Shown: positions 26,334 to 34,199 of the stretch, piece after piece
Position numbering within the stretch: the first letter of the stretch is position 1
Layout of the letters: every line of letters begins with the position of its first letter
Assembly (NCBI RefSeq): GCF_024832785.1
Contig: NZ_CP116615.1
Coordinates: 558,001 to 622,000, forward strand
Direction: 5' to 3'
DNA: 64,000 nt
DNA from: Fontisphaera persica
Lineage (GTDB): Bacteria; Verrucomicrobiota; Verrucomicrobiia; Limisphaerales; Fontisphaeraceae
Notes under the pieces: model-generated
What the model was told of the DNA's origin: nothing
Seen by the model: only the letters and a program-made list of their open reading frames with translations
The model's database searches: none
Made by a program: the position numbers and the translations under genes

Positions 26334-27511
26334 TGGCCAACCCTTGGCAGGAACTCGCCGACCGGCTGGCTTTCGATTACCAGCCGCGCACGCGCATGAT
26401 TTGCGGCAACGGTTGTGTGGCCCGCGCCGGCGAGGTGGTGCGGGGCCTGCCGGCCACGCGAGTGCTTTTAGTGACCGACCCCGGGGTGGCCGCGGCGGGG
26501 CATGCCAGTCGTCTGCAAGACATCTTGCAGGCTGCGGGGGTGGAGGTGTTGCGGTTTGATGAGGTGCGGCCGAATCCCACCACCCGCTGTGTGGATGCCT
26601 GCGTGGAAGTGGCGCGCGCCGGGCGCATAGAGGCATTTGTGGCGTTGGGCGGCGGGAGTGCGATGGACACGGCCAAGGGCGCCAATTTCCTGCTCACCAA
26701 TGGCGGCCGGATGCAGGACTATTGGGGGGTGGGCAAAGCTTCCAAACCAATGTTGCCCCTGGTGGCCATTCCCACCACGGCCGGCACTGGCAGTGAAATG
26801 CAATGCGCCGCCTTGATTGCGGACGAGCACACGCATCAAAAAATGGCCTGCCTGGACCCCAAAGCCGCCGCGCGGGCAGCATTGCTGGACCCGGAACTGA
26901 CCCTGTCGCAACCGGACCGCGTCACGGCCTGCACGGGATTGGATGCCATTTCCCACGCGGTGGAAACCAGCGTGACCCGCTCGCGCAATGCCATTTCGCA
27001 GCTATACGCGCGGGAGGCCTTCCGGCTGGCCTCGCAAGCATTTCCCCGGGTGCTCCGGCAGCCAAAGGACCTGAGTGCGCGAGGCGCCATGTTGCTGGCC
27101 GCGGCCTTTGCCGGCACGGCGATTGAAAACAGCATGCTGGGCGCGGCCCATGCGGCGGCCAACCCGCTGACGGCTCACTTTGACCTGACGCATGGCCACG
27201 CGGTGGCCTTGATGCTGCCACACGTGGTGCGCTTTAACGCAGCGGATACGGCCGCCCGCGAGGCCTATAACGAATTAAGCCGGCTGGCTGGAACAGGGGA
27301 CGGCGCGGAAACGCTGGCGCAAACGTTGGAGCACTGGCGCGCCATGTCCGGACTGGTCTGCCTGGCCAGGGCCTGCCCGCAGGCTGAGGGGGCACTGGAC
27401 ATGCTGGCCGCGGAGGCGGCCCGCCAATGGACGGCCCAGTTCAATCCCCGGCCGTTGAGGGTGGATGATTTTGCAGGGCTTTACCGGCAGGCGCTGGCTG
27501 TGGAAAGTTAA
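26333..27511 (+). CDS. Iron-containing alcohol dehydrogenase
   Basis: 392 residues, the normal size for the group III ADH family. NAD-binding motif GGGSAMDTAKG at 106-116 and IPTTAGTGSEMQ at 146-157; metal ligands D204 and H208 (TGLDAISHAVE), H273 (GAAHAAANP) and H287 (DLTHGHAVALMLPH). It interconverts an aldehyde and an alcohol in the cytoplasm and would complete acid-to-aldehyde-to-alcohol reduction in this cassette. Family is secure; direction and substrate are inferred. Confidence 0.9.
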   Translation: MANPWQELADRLAFDYQPRTRMICGNGCVARAGEVVRGLPATRVLLVTDPGVAAAGHASRLQDILQAAGVEVLRFDEVRPNPTTRCVDACVEVARAGRIEAFVALGGGSAMDTAKGANFLLTNGGRMQDYWGVGKASKPMLPLVAIPTTAGTGSEMQCAALIADEHTHQKMACLDPKAAARAALLDPELTLSQPDRVTACTGLDAISHAVETSVTRSRNAISQLYAREAFRLASQAFPRVLRQPKDLSARGAMLLAAAFAGTAIENSMLGAAHAAANPLTAHFDLTHGHAVALMLPHVVRFNAADTAAREAYNELSRLAGTGDGAETLAQTLEHWRAMSGLVCLARACPQAEGALDMLAAEAARQWTAQFNPRPLRVDDFAGLYRQALAVES

Positions 27512-27575
27512 AATATGCGCCAAAAATGAATGACAACGGGACTGGGCCGGTCTAACTATTGGCAACGATATTTTA

Positions 27576-28838
27576 ATGTTTATGAAAAAATCTGGCACAA
27601 CGACCTCGCTGGTTGCTCTGGTGGTTCTAGGGTTGATTACCTCGCTGGCTCAGGCGGCGGACTGGCCTCAATGGCGCGGCCCCAATCGCGATGGCCTTTC
27701 TCCCGATACCGGCCTGCTCAAGGAATGGCCGGCGGCTGGCCCGCCACTGGCCTGGAAGGCCACCGGTCTGGGCGAAGGGTATGGCACGGTGGCCATTGTG
27801 GGCCAGCGCATTTACGTGCAGGGCGACAAGGGCGACAAAACTTACCTGCATGCCCTGAATCGCGCTGACGGCAAGTTGCTGTGGAGCACTCCCTTTGGAA
27901 AATCGGGCGCGCCTGGCTGGGGTGGTTTTGCGGGGCCGCGCTGCACGCCGACGGTGGACGGCAACCTGGTGTTTGTGGTGGCGCAATTTGGGGAAATTGC
28001 CTGTATGGATGCAGCAACGGGCAATATTCTCTGGCAAAAGGATTATGAGAAGGACTTTCAGGGGGTGCGCCCGGAATGGGGCTTTGCCGCCTCGCCGCTG
28101 GTGGATGGCGAGCGGGTGGTGTTCGCGCCCGGCGGCAGCATGGGCAATATCGTGGCCCTGAACAAGAAGACGGGCGATTTGGTCTGGCGGAGCAAGGATT
28201 ACGCGGATGAACATCATTATGCCTCGCTGATGCCGGTGGAAATCGGAGGGGTACGCCAGTATTTGCAACTGACGGCGCGGAGCATTGCCGGCCTGGCGGC
28301 GGCTGATGGCGCGCTTTTGTGGCGGGCGGACCGGCGTGGGGCCACGGCGGTGATTCCGGACCCCGTTTATTATGACGGTCATGTTTATGTGACCTCCGGT
28401 TACGGCATCGGCTGCAACCTTTTCAAGGTCACCGCGGTTGGCGGCAAGTTCTCCGCGGAGCAGGTCTGGGCCAACAAGGTCATGGTAAATCACCACGGCG
28501 GCGTGGTGCGGCTGGGCGAGTTCATTTATGGTTTTTCGGATGGCAAAGGCTGGACCTGCCAGAACTTCAAGACGGGCGAAGCCACATGGCAGGAAAAAGA
28601 GTTTGGCAAAGGCTGCCTGGTGTATGCTGACGGTCATCTGATTATTCGCGAGGAGCGCAAGAGCAAGGGGCTGGTGGCGTTGATTGAAGCGAATCCTCAG
28701 ACCTACAAGGTGAAAGGCAAATTCACGCCGCCGGACCAAAGCGGGAAGGATAATTGGCCCCATCCCGTGGTGTTGGATGGCAAGCTGTACCTGCGCGATC
28801 AGGATGTGCTCCTGTGTTACGACGTGAAGGCGAAGTAA
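27576..28838 (+). CDS. Secreted PQQ-like beta-propeller protein
   Basis: 420 residues (418 if the in-frame ATG at 27582 is used). Signal peptide ~1-25 ending AQAAD, then the shared opening ADWPQWRGPNRDGLSPDTGLL. Repeats include ALNRADGKLLWS, CMDAATGNILWQKDY, ALNKKTGDLVWRSKDY and a closing YLRDQDVLLCYDVKAK strand. It is close in layout to the proteins at 15644-16942 and 55904-57193, so these three look like paralogues. It follows the alcohol dehydrogenase by 64 bp and is ended by a strong terminator. Confidence 0.85.
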   Translation: MFMKKSGTTTSLVALVVLGLITSLAQAADWPQWRGPNRDGLSPDTGLLKEWPAAGPPLAWKATGLGEGYGTVAIVGQRIYVQGDKGDKTYLHALNRADGKLLWSTPFGKSGAPGWGGFAGPRCTPTVDGNLVFVVAQFGEIACMDAATGNILWQKDYEKDFQGVRPEWGFAASPLVDGERVVFAPGGSMGNIVALNKKTGDLVWRSKDYADEHHYASLMPVEIGGVRQYLQLTARSIAGLAAADGALLWRADRRGATAVIPDPVYYDGHVYVTSGYGIGCNLFKVTAVGGKFSAEQVWANKVMVNHHGGVVRLGEFIYGFSDGKGWTCQNFKTGEATWQEKEFGKGCLVYADGHLIIREERKSKGLVALIEANPQTYKVKGKFTPPDQSGKDNWPHPVVLDGKLYLRDQDVLLCYDVKAK

Positions 28839-28871
28839 CGCCCGCGCACAGCGTATAGAGGCTCCGGCTTG

Positions 28872-28907
28872 AAGTGTCTGGCTCTGGCGGGCCAGACACT
28901 TCGTTTT
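28872..28907 (+). terminator. Rho-independent terminator after the transporter/reductase operon
   Basis: Perfect 11-bp stem AAGTGTCTGGC (28872-28882) with GCCAGACACTT (28891-28901), 8-nt loop, followed by CGTTTTT (28902-28908). It lies 34 bp after the propeller stop and marks the end of the 20.2-28.8 kb transcript. Confidence 0.85.
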
Positions 28908-29051
28908 TGGGTGTGCCTTTTTTCTCGAAATTGGGGCTGGACCGCCGCATTTTGCCGTTGCCATGCGCGCGGGGCTTGGGCATCCTCTGGCGCAGCAAGC
29001 ACACAGCAAACGCATGGAACACCGAGCGTGCAACCGCATGTTTCTGGTCAA

Positions 29052-29076
29052 CGTCAATCTTTTTGACGCAAGGGAG
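29052..29076 (+). promoter_or_regulatory. Inverted repeat next to an optimal ribosome-binding site
   Basis: CGTCAA (29052-29057) and TTGACG (29063-29068) are 6-bp perfect arms around a 5-nt T-rich loop. AGGGAG (29071-29076) follows and sits 5 nt before the ATG at 29082, a strong Shine-Dalgarno sequence. The repeat could be an operator or an RNA hairpin affecting access to the ribosome-binding site. Confidence 0.4.
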
Positions 29077-29081
29077 AACTT

Positions 29082-30134
29082 ATGAGCGAACACATTAACA
29101 ATTACCCCAAACTGCACAATGCCATGTGGCCGGGCCTGGTGGGCAAAGGCAGCCCCGGTGCCGAGCCGTGCATTGACCTGGACACCATGTTGAACCTTAC
29201 CGCCCAGGCGGAGGTGGACGGTATCAAGTTTGACGGCGTGGACATTTTCCTGTTTGAGCCGCACATCAACATTGATTCCAGTGATGATGACCTGAAGCGC
29301 ATTGCGGAGAAAATTGCCGCCAAAGGCCTGGTGGTGGGCTCGGTGGTGGCGCCCATCTGGCCGCCCACAGGCGGCGGCTCGGCCATGGGCAGCGAGGAGG
29401 AGCGGAAAAAATTTGTGGGTCAGGTGGCCAAGGGCTGCCGCATTGCCGCCAAATTCCGCGAGCTGGGCATTCGGCCCTACGGCGTGGTGCGGATTGATTC
29501 GGCCTGCGGGGTGACCGAGTGGGACAAAGACCCCAAAGGCAACACGAAGAAAATCATCGCCACGTTCAAGGAGGCGGCCAAGGTGGCACGCGATTACGGC
29601 GAACGCCTGGCGGCGGAGGGTGAGATTTGCTGGGGGGGCATGCACAGTTGGAAGTACATGTTGCAGGTGCTGGAAGGGGTGAACATGCCCAAGTACCTGG
29701 GCTTCCAGGCCGACATGGCGCATACGCTTTTGTATGTGCTCGGCTACAACGCGCCGGAGCACCGCCTGGTCCCGGCCAACTTCCGGTGGGAGCCCGAGGT
29801 GTTCCACAAGGCCATGAAAAAGCTCACCAAAGCCCTGCGGCCCTGGACGATTGATTTTCACGTGGCCCAGAATGACGCCACCGTGAAAGGCTCCGGCGAG
29901 CATGAGAAAACCGGCAAACACTGCATGGCCACTGACCCCAATGGCAAGCTGAACATTGCCCGGGACGCCGGATACTGGATGCGGGATGAGCAGGGCCGGG
30001 TCACCAAAAAATTCAAGCACATTTGCTGGGACGGTTGCATGTTCCCCAACGAGGTGATGATGCGCCAGCAAACGTGGAATGACATTCTGGCTGCCATGAT
30101 TCAGGTGCGCGACAATCACGGTTGGAAGGCCTGA
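29082..30134 (+). CDS. Sugar phosphate isomerase/epimerase-like TIM-barrel protein
   Basis: 350 residues, no signal peptide. A TIM-barrel pattern of the xylose-isomerase-like (AP-endonuclease family 2) group is visible: [86 protein letters not shown]. Glu, Asp and His at strand ends are candidate metal ligands. It should act on a sugar or polyol in the cytoplasm. Only 56 bp separate it from the Gfo/Idh/MocA gene, a pairing frequent in this kind of genome where the dehydrogenase makes a keto-sugar. Substrate unknown. Confidence 0.75.
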   Translation: MSEHINNYPKLHNAMWPGLVGKGSPGAEPCIDLDTMLNLTAQAEVDGIKFDGVDIFLFEPHINIDSSDDDLKRIAEKIAAKGLVVGSVVAPIWPPTGGGSAMGSEEERKKFVGQVAKGCRIAAKFRELGIRPYGVVRIDSACGVTEWDKDPKGNTKKIIATFKEAAKVARDYGERLAAEGEICWGGMHSWKYMLQVLEGVNMPKYLGFQADMAHTLLYVLGYNAPEHRLVPANFRWEPEVFHKAMKKLTKALRPWTIDFHVAQNDATVKGSGEHEKTGKHCMATDPNGKLNIARDAGYWMRDEQGRVTKKFKHICWDGCMFPNEVMMRQQTWNDILAAMIQVRDNHGWKA

Positions 30135-30190
30135 GTCTGCGGGCGGCGAAACAAGGCAAGCGATTGAAGAACCATCAAACCTGAAGCAAT

Positions 30191-31336
30191 ATGAAACCAC
30201 TGAATGTAGCAGTCATTGGCTGCGGCTTCATGGGCCGCGCCCACACGAATGCCCACCGCAAGGTCTGGAACTTTTTCGATGTTCCCTACCGGCCGGTGCT
30301 CAAGGTCATTTGTGATGTCAACGAGGAGCGGGCGAAGAAATTCGCCGAACGCTGGGGCTTTGAGGGCTATGAAACGGATTACCGCAAGGTCATGCAACGC
30401 GATGACATTGACCTGGTGGACATCTGCCTGCCCAACAACTTCCACGCCGAGGTGGCCATCGCCGCCGCCAAGGCCGGCAAGATGATTATTTGTGAAAAGC
30501 CGCTGGCGCGCGACGGCAAGGAAGCCCTCGCCATGGTGAAGGCGGTGGAGAAAGCTGGGGTTCCCAACTTTGTCTCTTTCAATTACCGCCGCATTCCGGC
30601 GGTGACGCTGGCCAAGCAATTGATTGAGGAAGGACGGTTGGGGCGCATTTTCCATTATCGCGCCAAATTCCTGCAGGATTGGACGATTTCCAAGGACGTG
30701 CCGCAGGGCGGTGACGCGCTCTGGCGTTTGGACGTCAAGGCCGCGGGCAGCGGCGTGACCGGTGACCTGCTGGCGCACTGCATTGACACGGCGTTATGGC
30801 TGAATGGGAGCATTGAAAAGGTCAACGCGATGACCGAAACCTTCGTAAAGGAGCGCCTGCATCAATTGACGGGCAAGGTGGAGAAGGTGGGCATTGATGA
30901 TGCCTGCGCCTTCCTGGCCCGCTTCAGCAACGGCTCGCTGGCCACGTTTGAGAGCACACGCTATGCCCGTGGGCACAAGGCGCTCTACACCTTCGAGATT
31001 AACGGTGAACATGCCTCCATTGCGTGGGATTTGCATGATGCGCATCGCCTGCAATGGTTTGACCATCGGGACCAGGGCAAGGTGCGCGGCTGGCGCAGCA
31101 TCCATGTCACGGACCATGGCGGCGACCATCCCTACATGGACAAATGGTGGGTGCCGGGGCTGATGATTGGCTTCGAGCACAGCTTCGTCCATCAACTCAA
31201 TGATTTCTTGGTGGGCGTGGCCAGCGGTAAACCCGCCAGCCCCACCTTCAAAGAGGCGCTCGAAACCCAATATGTTTGCGACGCCGTCTTGAAGTCGGCC
31301 AAGACCGGCCGCTGGGAAAAAGTCAAGAAGGTGTAG
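30191..31336 (+). CDS. Gfo/Idh/MocA-family NAD(P)-dependent oxidoreductase
   Basis: 381 residues. N-terminal Rossmann motif [15 protein letters not shown] (~8-22), [53 protein letters not shown] with the conserved EKP lysine, then [19 protein letters not shown] and a C-terminal beta-sheet domain. It oxidises or reduces a sugar or cyclitol in the cytoplasm using NAD(P). It follows the isomerase-like gene and is ended by a terminator at 31380-31411. Confidence 0.9.
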   Translation: MKPLNVAVIGCGFMGRAHTNAHRKVWNFFDVPYRPVLKVICDVNEERAKKFAERWGFEGYETDYRKVMQRDDIDLVDICLPNNFHAEVAIAAAKAGKMIICEKPLARDGKEALAMVKAVEKAGVPNFVSFNYRRIPAVTLAKQLIEEGRLGRIFHYRAKFLQDWTISKDVPQGGDALWRLDVKAAGSGVTGDLLAHCIDTALWLNGSIEKVNAMTETFVKERLHQLTGKVEKVGIDDACAFLARFSNGSLATFESTRYARGHKALYTFEINGEHASIAWDLHDAHRLQWFDHRDQGKVRGWRSIHVTDHGGDHPYMDKWWVPGLMIGFEHSFVHQLNDFLVGVASGKPASPTFKEALETQYVCDAVLKSAKTGRWEKVKKV

Positions 31337-31379
31337 TTGGGGCCGGCGCCGTTGGCGGCGCGGCGGCCAAAATAAAAGA

Positions 31380-31411
31380 GGCATCCACTCTTAAAGGGTG
31401 GATGCCCTTTT
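31380..31411 (+). terminator. Rho-independent terminator after the isomerase/oxidoreductase pair
   Basis: An 11-bp stem with one G-U pair (GGCATCCACTC 31380-31390 with GGGTGGATGCC 31396-31406), TTAAA loop, then CTTTT. It is 43 bp after the stop and lies between convergent genes. A run of ten G (31431-31440) follows it. Confidence 0.8.
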
Positions 31412-31457
31412 ATAATCAAAGCCAGGCGGCGGGGGGGGGGAACCTGGTTGCCCCAAA

Positions 31458-32708
31458 TCAGCTTTCCTTGGACATGGCCTCCGCCAAATCCTGCTCGTGT
31501 TTCACCCGGGCGGCTTCCACGTCGTAATTAACATTGTCCGGGTGGTCCGGGTTCAGCGGTGAGATGTCGCGCAGTTTCTTGATGATGCCGGGCAGATGGC
31601 GCAGGAGGTAGTCCACATCCTCCTCGGTATTGTAGATGCCCAGACTGAAGCGCACGCTGCCGCGGGCGCGCATGGGGGAAAGCCCCATGGCCATCAACAC
31701 ATGGGAGGGGTCCAGGGAGCCGGTGGTGCAGGCTGAGCCGCTGGAAGCGCAGATGTTGACCTGGTCCAGCAACAGCAACACGGCTTCGGCTTCCACAAAA
31801 TCAAAGGCGATGTTACAGGTGTTGGGCAGGCGCGGTTCCCTGGCGCCGTTGCGGAAGGTGTGCGGAATGGTGGTCAGAATGGTGTTTTCCAACCGGTCGC
31901 GCAAGGCGCGCACGCGCGTATTCTCCTCCTGCAAACGCTCCATCGCCAGTTCGGCGGCCCGGCCAAAGCCAATGATGCTGGCCACATTTTCGGTGCCGCC
32001 GCGGCGGCCGCGTTCCTGGTGGCCGCCGATGATGTAAGGTTGGAATTTGGTGCGCCGTTTTACATACAACATGCCCACCCCTTTGGGCGCGTGCAGTTTG
32101 TGCGCGGAAAGGGAGAGAAAGTCCACGCCCAGGTCACGGACATCCAGCTTCAATTTGCCGGGGACTTGAACCGCATCCGTATGGCAGAGAACCCCTTTGG
32201 CTTTGCAAATGGCGGCAATTTCCTTGATGGGGAAGACCACGCCCGTCTCGTTGTTGGCGTACATGACACTAACCATCGCCGTGTCCGGACGAATGGCGCG
32301 CTCCACTTCCTTCAAATCCAGCAACCCCTCCGAATCCACCGGCAGATAGGTGACCTCGTAGCCTTGTTTTTGCAGGTATTCGCCGTAATTGATGTTGGCC
32401 GAATGCTCCACGGCCGTGGTGACGAGGTGGCGTTTATTGGGCTGGGTGGCCAGCGCGCTGTGAATGGCCGCATTGTTGCTTTCCGTGCCGCAACTGGTGA
32501 ACACCACTTCCTTGGGGTCGGCGTTGATTAACGCCGCCACTTTCTCCCGGGCCTTCTCCACCCCCTTGTGAATTTCATTGGCAAATTTATACGCACTGCT
32601 GGGATTGCCCCATAAATCCCGCAAATAAGGCAACATCGCCTCAATGACCTCCGGGGCCACCTGAGTGGTGGCATTGTTGTCAAAGTAATAAAACTTTTTC
32701 TCGCTCAT
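31458..32708 (-). CDS. nifS: NifS/IscS-type cysteine desulfurase
   Basis: 416 residues. Opens YFDNNATTQVAPEV, has the PLP lysine at K204 in SLSAHKLHAPKG, HTDAVQVPG and the catalytic cysteine C327 in SSGSACTTGS, followed by RARGSVRFSLG. The short active-site loop near C327 marks group I (IscS/NifS). It removes sulfur from cysteine for Fe-S cluster assembly or other sulfur transfer. The C-terminus is ~25 residues longer than usual and charged. No iscU, iscA or hesB lies beside it; the upstream neighbour on the strand is a Cys-rich small protein. Candidate IscR/Rrf2-type site upstream at 32743-32755. I use nifS because of the overall match, but iscS is equally possible. Confidence 0.92.
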   Translation of the reverse strand: MSEKKFYYFDNNATTQVAPEVIEAMLPYLRDLWGNPSSAYKFANEIHKGVEKAREKVAALINADPKEVVFTSCGTESNNAAIHSALATQPNKRHLVTTAVEHSANINYGEYLQKQGYEVTYLPVDSEGLLDLKEVERAIRPDTAMVSVMYANNETGVVFPIKEIAAICKAKGVLCHTDAVQVPGKLKLDVRDLGVDFLSLSAHKLHAPKGVGMLYVKRRTKFQPYIIGGHQERGRRGGTENVASIIGFGRAAELAMERLQEENTRVRALRDRLENTILTTIPHTFRNGAREPRLPNTCNIAFDFVEAEAVLLLLDQVNICASSGSACTTGSLDPSHVLMAMGLSPMRARGSVRFSLGIYNTEEDVDYLLRHLPGIIKKLRDISPLNPDHPDNVNYDVEAARVKHEQDLAEAMSKES

Positions 32709-32742
32709 ACTGCCGTGTTCCTCGGTTCCCGTGATTTAACAA

Positions 32743-32755
32743 GACCAATTTAGTC
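32743..32755 (-). promoter_or_regulatory. Candidate IscR/Rrf2 type-1-like operator upstream of the cysteine desulfurase
   Basis: On the minus strand this reads GACTAAATTGGTC, matching 12 of 13 positions of the IscR type-1 core GACTRWWWYAGTC as I remember it. The flanking bases match poorly. It ends 34 bp before the start codon of the desulfurase, a plausible repressor position. No Rrf2 gene is in this window. Confidence 0.4.
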
Positions 32756-32829
32756 TGATTTACTCTACATCCTTTGCGGCAAACCGCAAGTGCAAGCCTG
32801 CCTCCCCGCGAGGGCGGGGGGGGCGGCCA

Positions 32830-33033
32830 TTAGATTTTTCCTGCGCCTACCAGCCGGGCAAAATGCTCGAAGGAGCGGTCATACGTTTGCTCGGCCTCGG
32901 CGGGAAAGCAACAGGCCGGAAGCTGCCGCATGCTGAGGTGGTAATGGAGGCATTCACAGCAGATGCCTTTGCGTGAACAAGGATGGTAGCTGCAATTGCA
33001 GCGTTTGAGGTTGAGCGCTTTTTTACATTCCAT
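32830..33033 (-). CDS. Small cysteine-rich protein (DUF6485-like)
   Basis: 67 residues with eight cysteines, in pairs at KRCNCSYHPC, GICCECL and ACCF, suggesting a zinc or Fe-S site. The pattern ECLHYHLSMRQLPACCFPAEAEQTYDRS resembles the small DUF6485 family; this is from memory. It lies upstream of the cysteine desulfurase on the same strand (121 bp gap with a GC-rich hairpin near 32804-32820 but no T run). Function unknown; a link to metal-sulfur chemistry is only a guess from position. Confidence 0.65.
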   Translation of the reverse strand: MECKKALNLKRCNCSYHPCSRKGICCECLHYHLSMRQLPACCFPAEAEQTYDRSFEHFARLVGAGKI

Positions 33034-33123
33034 AAGCCTGAACGATGGCTGGCATTTTGCCGCTGGAGGGCCTTGAGCTGCAAGCCTGGTGTTGGACAGC
33101 GGGAGGGGGCAGCGGGGAAGGAA

Positions 33124-34155
33124 TCAGGGCGTGGTGGGGATGCAAAGGATGTTGCGGCGCAGCAGGCCGACCAGCAGGCGGCAAACCACCAGGTCATTTT
33201 CCGGATGATGGTCAATGATGGCGCGGACCGTCCCGTGCAATCGGACCAGACCCACAATAAACATCTCCGGCGGACTTAATTTGGCCAGGGCGCCGCGGGG
33301 AAGATTGCCCACCGCCAATTTGGTTTCGGGCGGGGGCAGGGCAGCCAACAATCCCTCGATGGCTTCACTTTCCGCTTCGGCCTCGGCCAGCATGGTTTGC
33401 AGGGATTGCCCCTGAAGACTGGGCTCGATGGGATGCGCCTCGCCCGGCTGCCAGACGTAATCGCCGTGTTTCCAGCGGAAGAGCCGGTACAACGCGCGTT
33501 TGGCACTGGGCGCTGGACTGGAGGCGATGAAGGCATCGGCAATCTGGCCCTCGTTAATTTGCACCGCCCCAATATCACCTTCAATCATCAAACTGAGCAC
33601 GCCGCTCTGGCCTGCGGCACAGAAAAAGCGGAGCAACTCTCCCAGCGAGTGTTCCTGCAAAGTGCCGGATTCAGGCAGCTCGTACAGGGGGCGTTTGAGC
33701 GCTGTGGTGTCCCGACGCGGAGGCAGGGACGTCACCGCTGGCGGCGGCGGGGCAGGCGCCTTGGTGGAAGTGCGCGGTGCAGGAGCGGGTTTGGCTGGCG
33801 CAGCCACTTTTTCGCCTTTGTCGGCGGCGCGTGCGCGGGCGGCTTTGGCCACAGGACTATATTTGATGACCTTGACCAGCATGAACCGCGTTTTGCCGAT
33901 GCGCACAGCGTCGCCTTCCTTGAGCGGCGACTCGGCGCATTTCTTGCGGTTTACAAATACTCCTTCGGGGGCACCGGCATCTTGGAGGGTGACCTGGTCT
34001 TTGATAGCTTTCAAAACGGCCAGCGGTTTACCCGCTCCTTCGTTGAAACATAGTTCCTCGCCGCCGCCGCTGGTGATGATGAAATCGCCATCTTCCGGCA
34101 ACAGATACTCCTGCCCTTTGGCCTTGCCCGTCAGGACATGAATTGCCAACGCCAT
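33124..34155 (-). CDS. FHA-like and DUF4388 domain protein
   Basis: 343 residues, cytoplasmic. Residues ~1-95 look like a divergent FHA domain (AIHVLTGKAKGQEYLLPE, GVFVNRKKCAESPLKEGDAVRIGKTRFMLV) but lack the classical R/S/H phosphothreonine-binding set. A proline/alanine/lysine-rich linker (~100-150) follows. From ~160 there is a DUF4388 domain (GTLQEHSLGELLRFFCAAGQSGVLSLMIEGDIGAVQINEGQIADAF), a module common in delta-proteobacterial and PVC signalling proteins, and a helical tail. Likely a signalling adaptor; partner unknown. Confidence 0.75.
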   Translation of the reverse strand: MALAIHVLTGKAKGQEYLLPEDGDFIITSGGGEELCFNEGAGKPLAVLKAIKDQVTLQDAGAPEGVFVNRKKCAESPLKEGDAVRIGKTRFMLVKVIKYSPVAKAARARAADKGEKVAAPAKPAPAPRTSTKAPAPPPPAVTSLPPRRDTTALKRPLYELPESGTLQEHSLGELLRFFCAAGQSGVLSLMIEGDIGAVQINEGQIADAFIASSPAPSAKRALYRLFRWKHGDYVWQPGEAHPIEPSLQGQSLQTMLAEAEAESEAIEGLLAALPPPETKLAVGNLPRGALAKLSPPEMFIVGLVRLHGTVRAIIDHHPENDLVVCRLLVGLLRRNILCIPTTP

Positions 34156-34199
34156 GCCAGGGCAAGTATGTCCCGACTATTTCCCGGCTTCAAGTGGGA

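Noticed and set aside
27627-30200. An 857-codon minus-strand open frame across the propeller and isomerase genes
   Set aside because: It spans two well-supported plus-strand genes and the terminator between them, and its translation looks like an antisense shadow.
32804-32820. Terminator between the Cys-rich small gene and the desulfurase
   Set aside because: The CCCCGC/GCGGGG hairpin is present but no U run follows on the minus strand.
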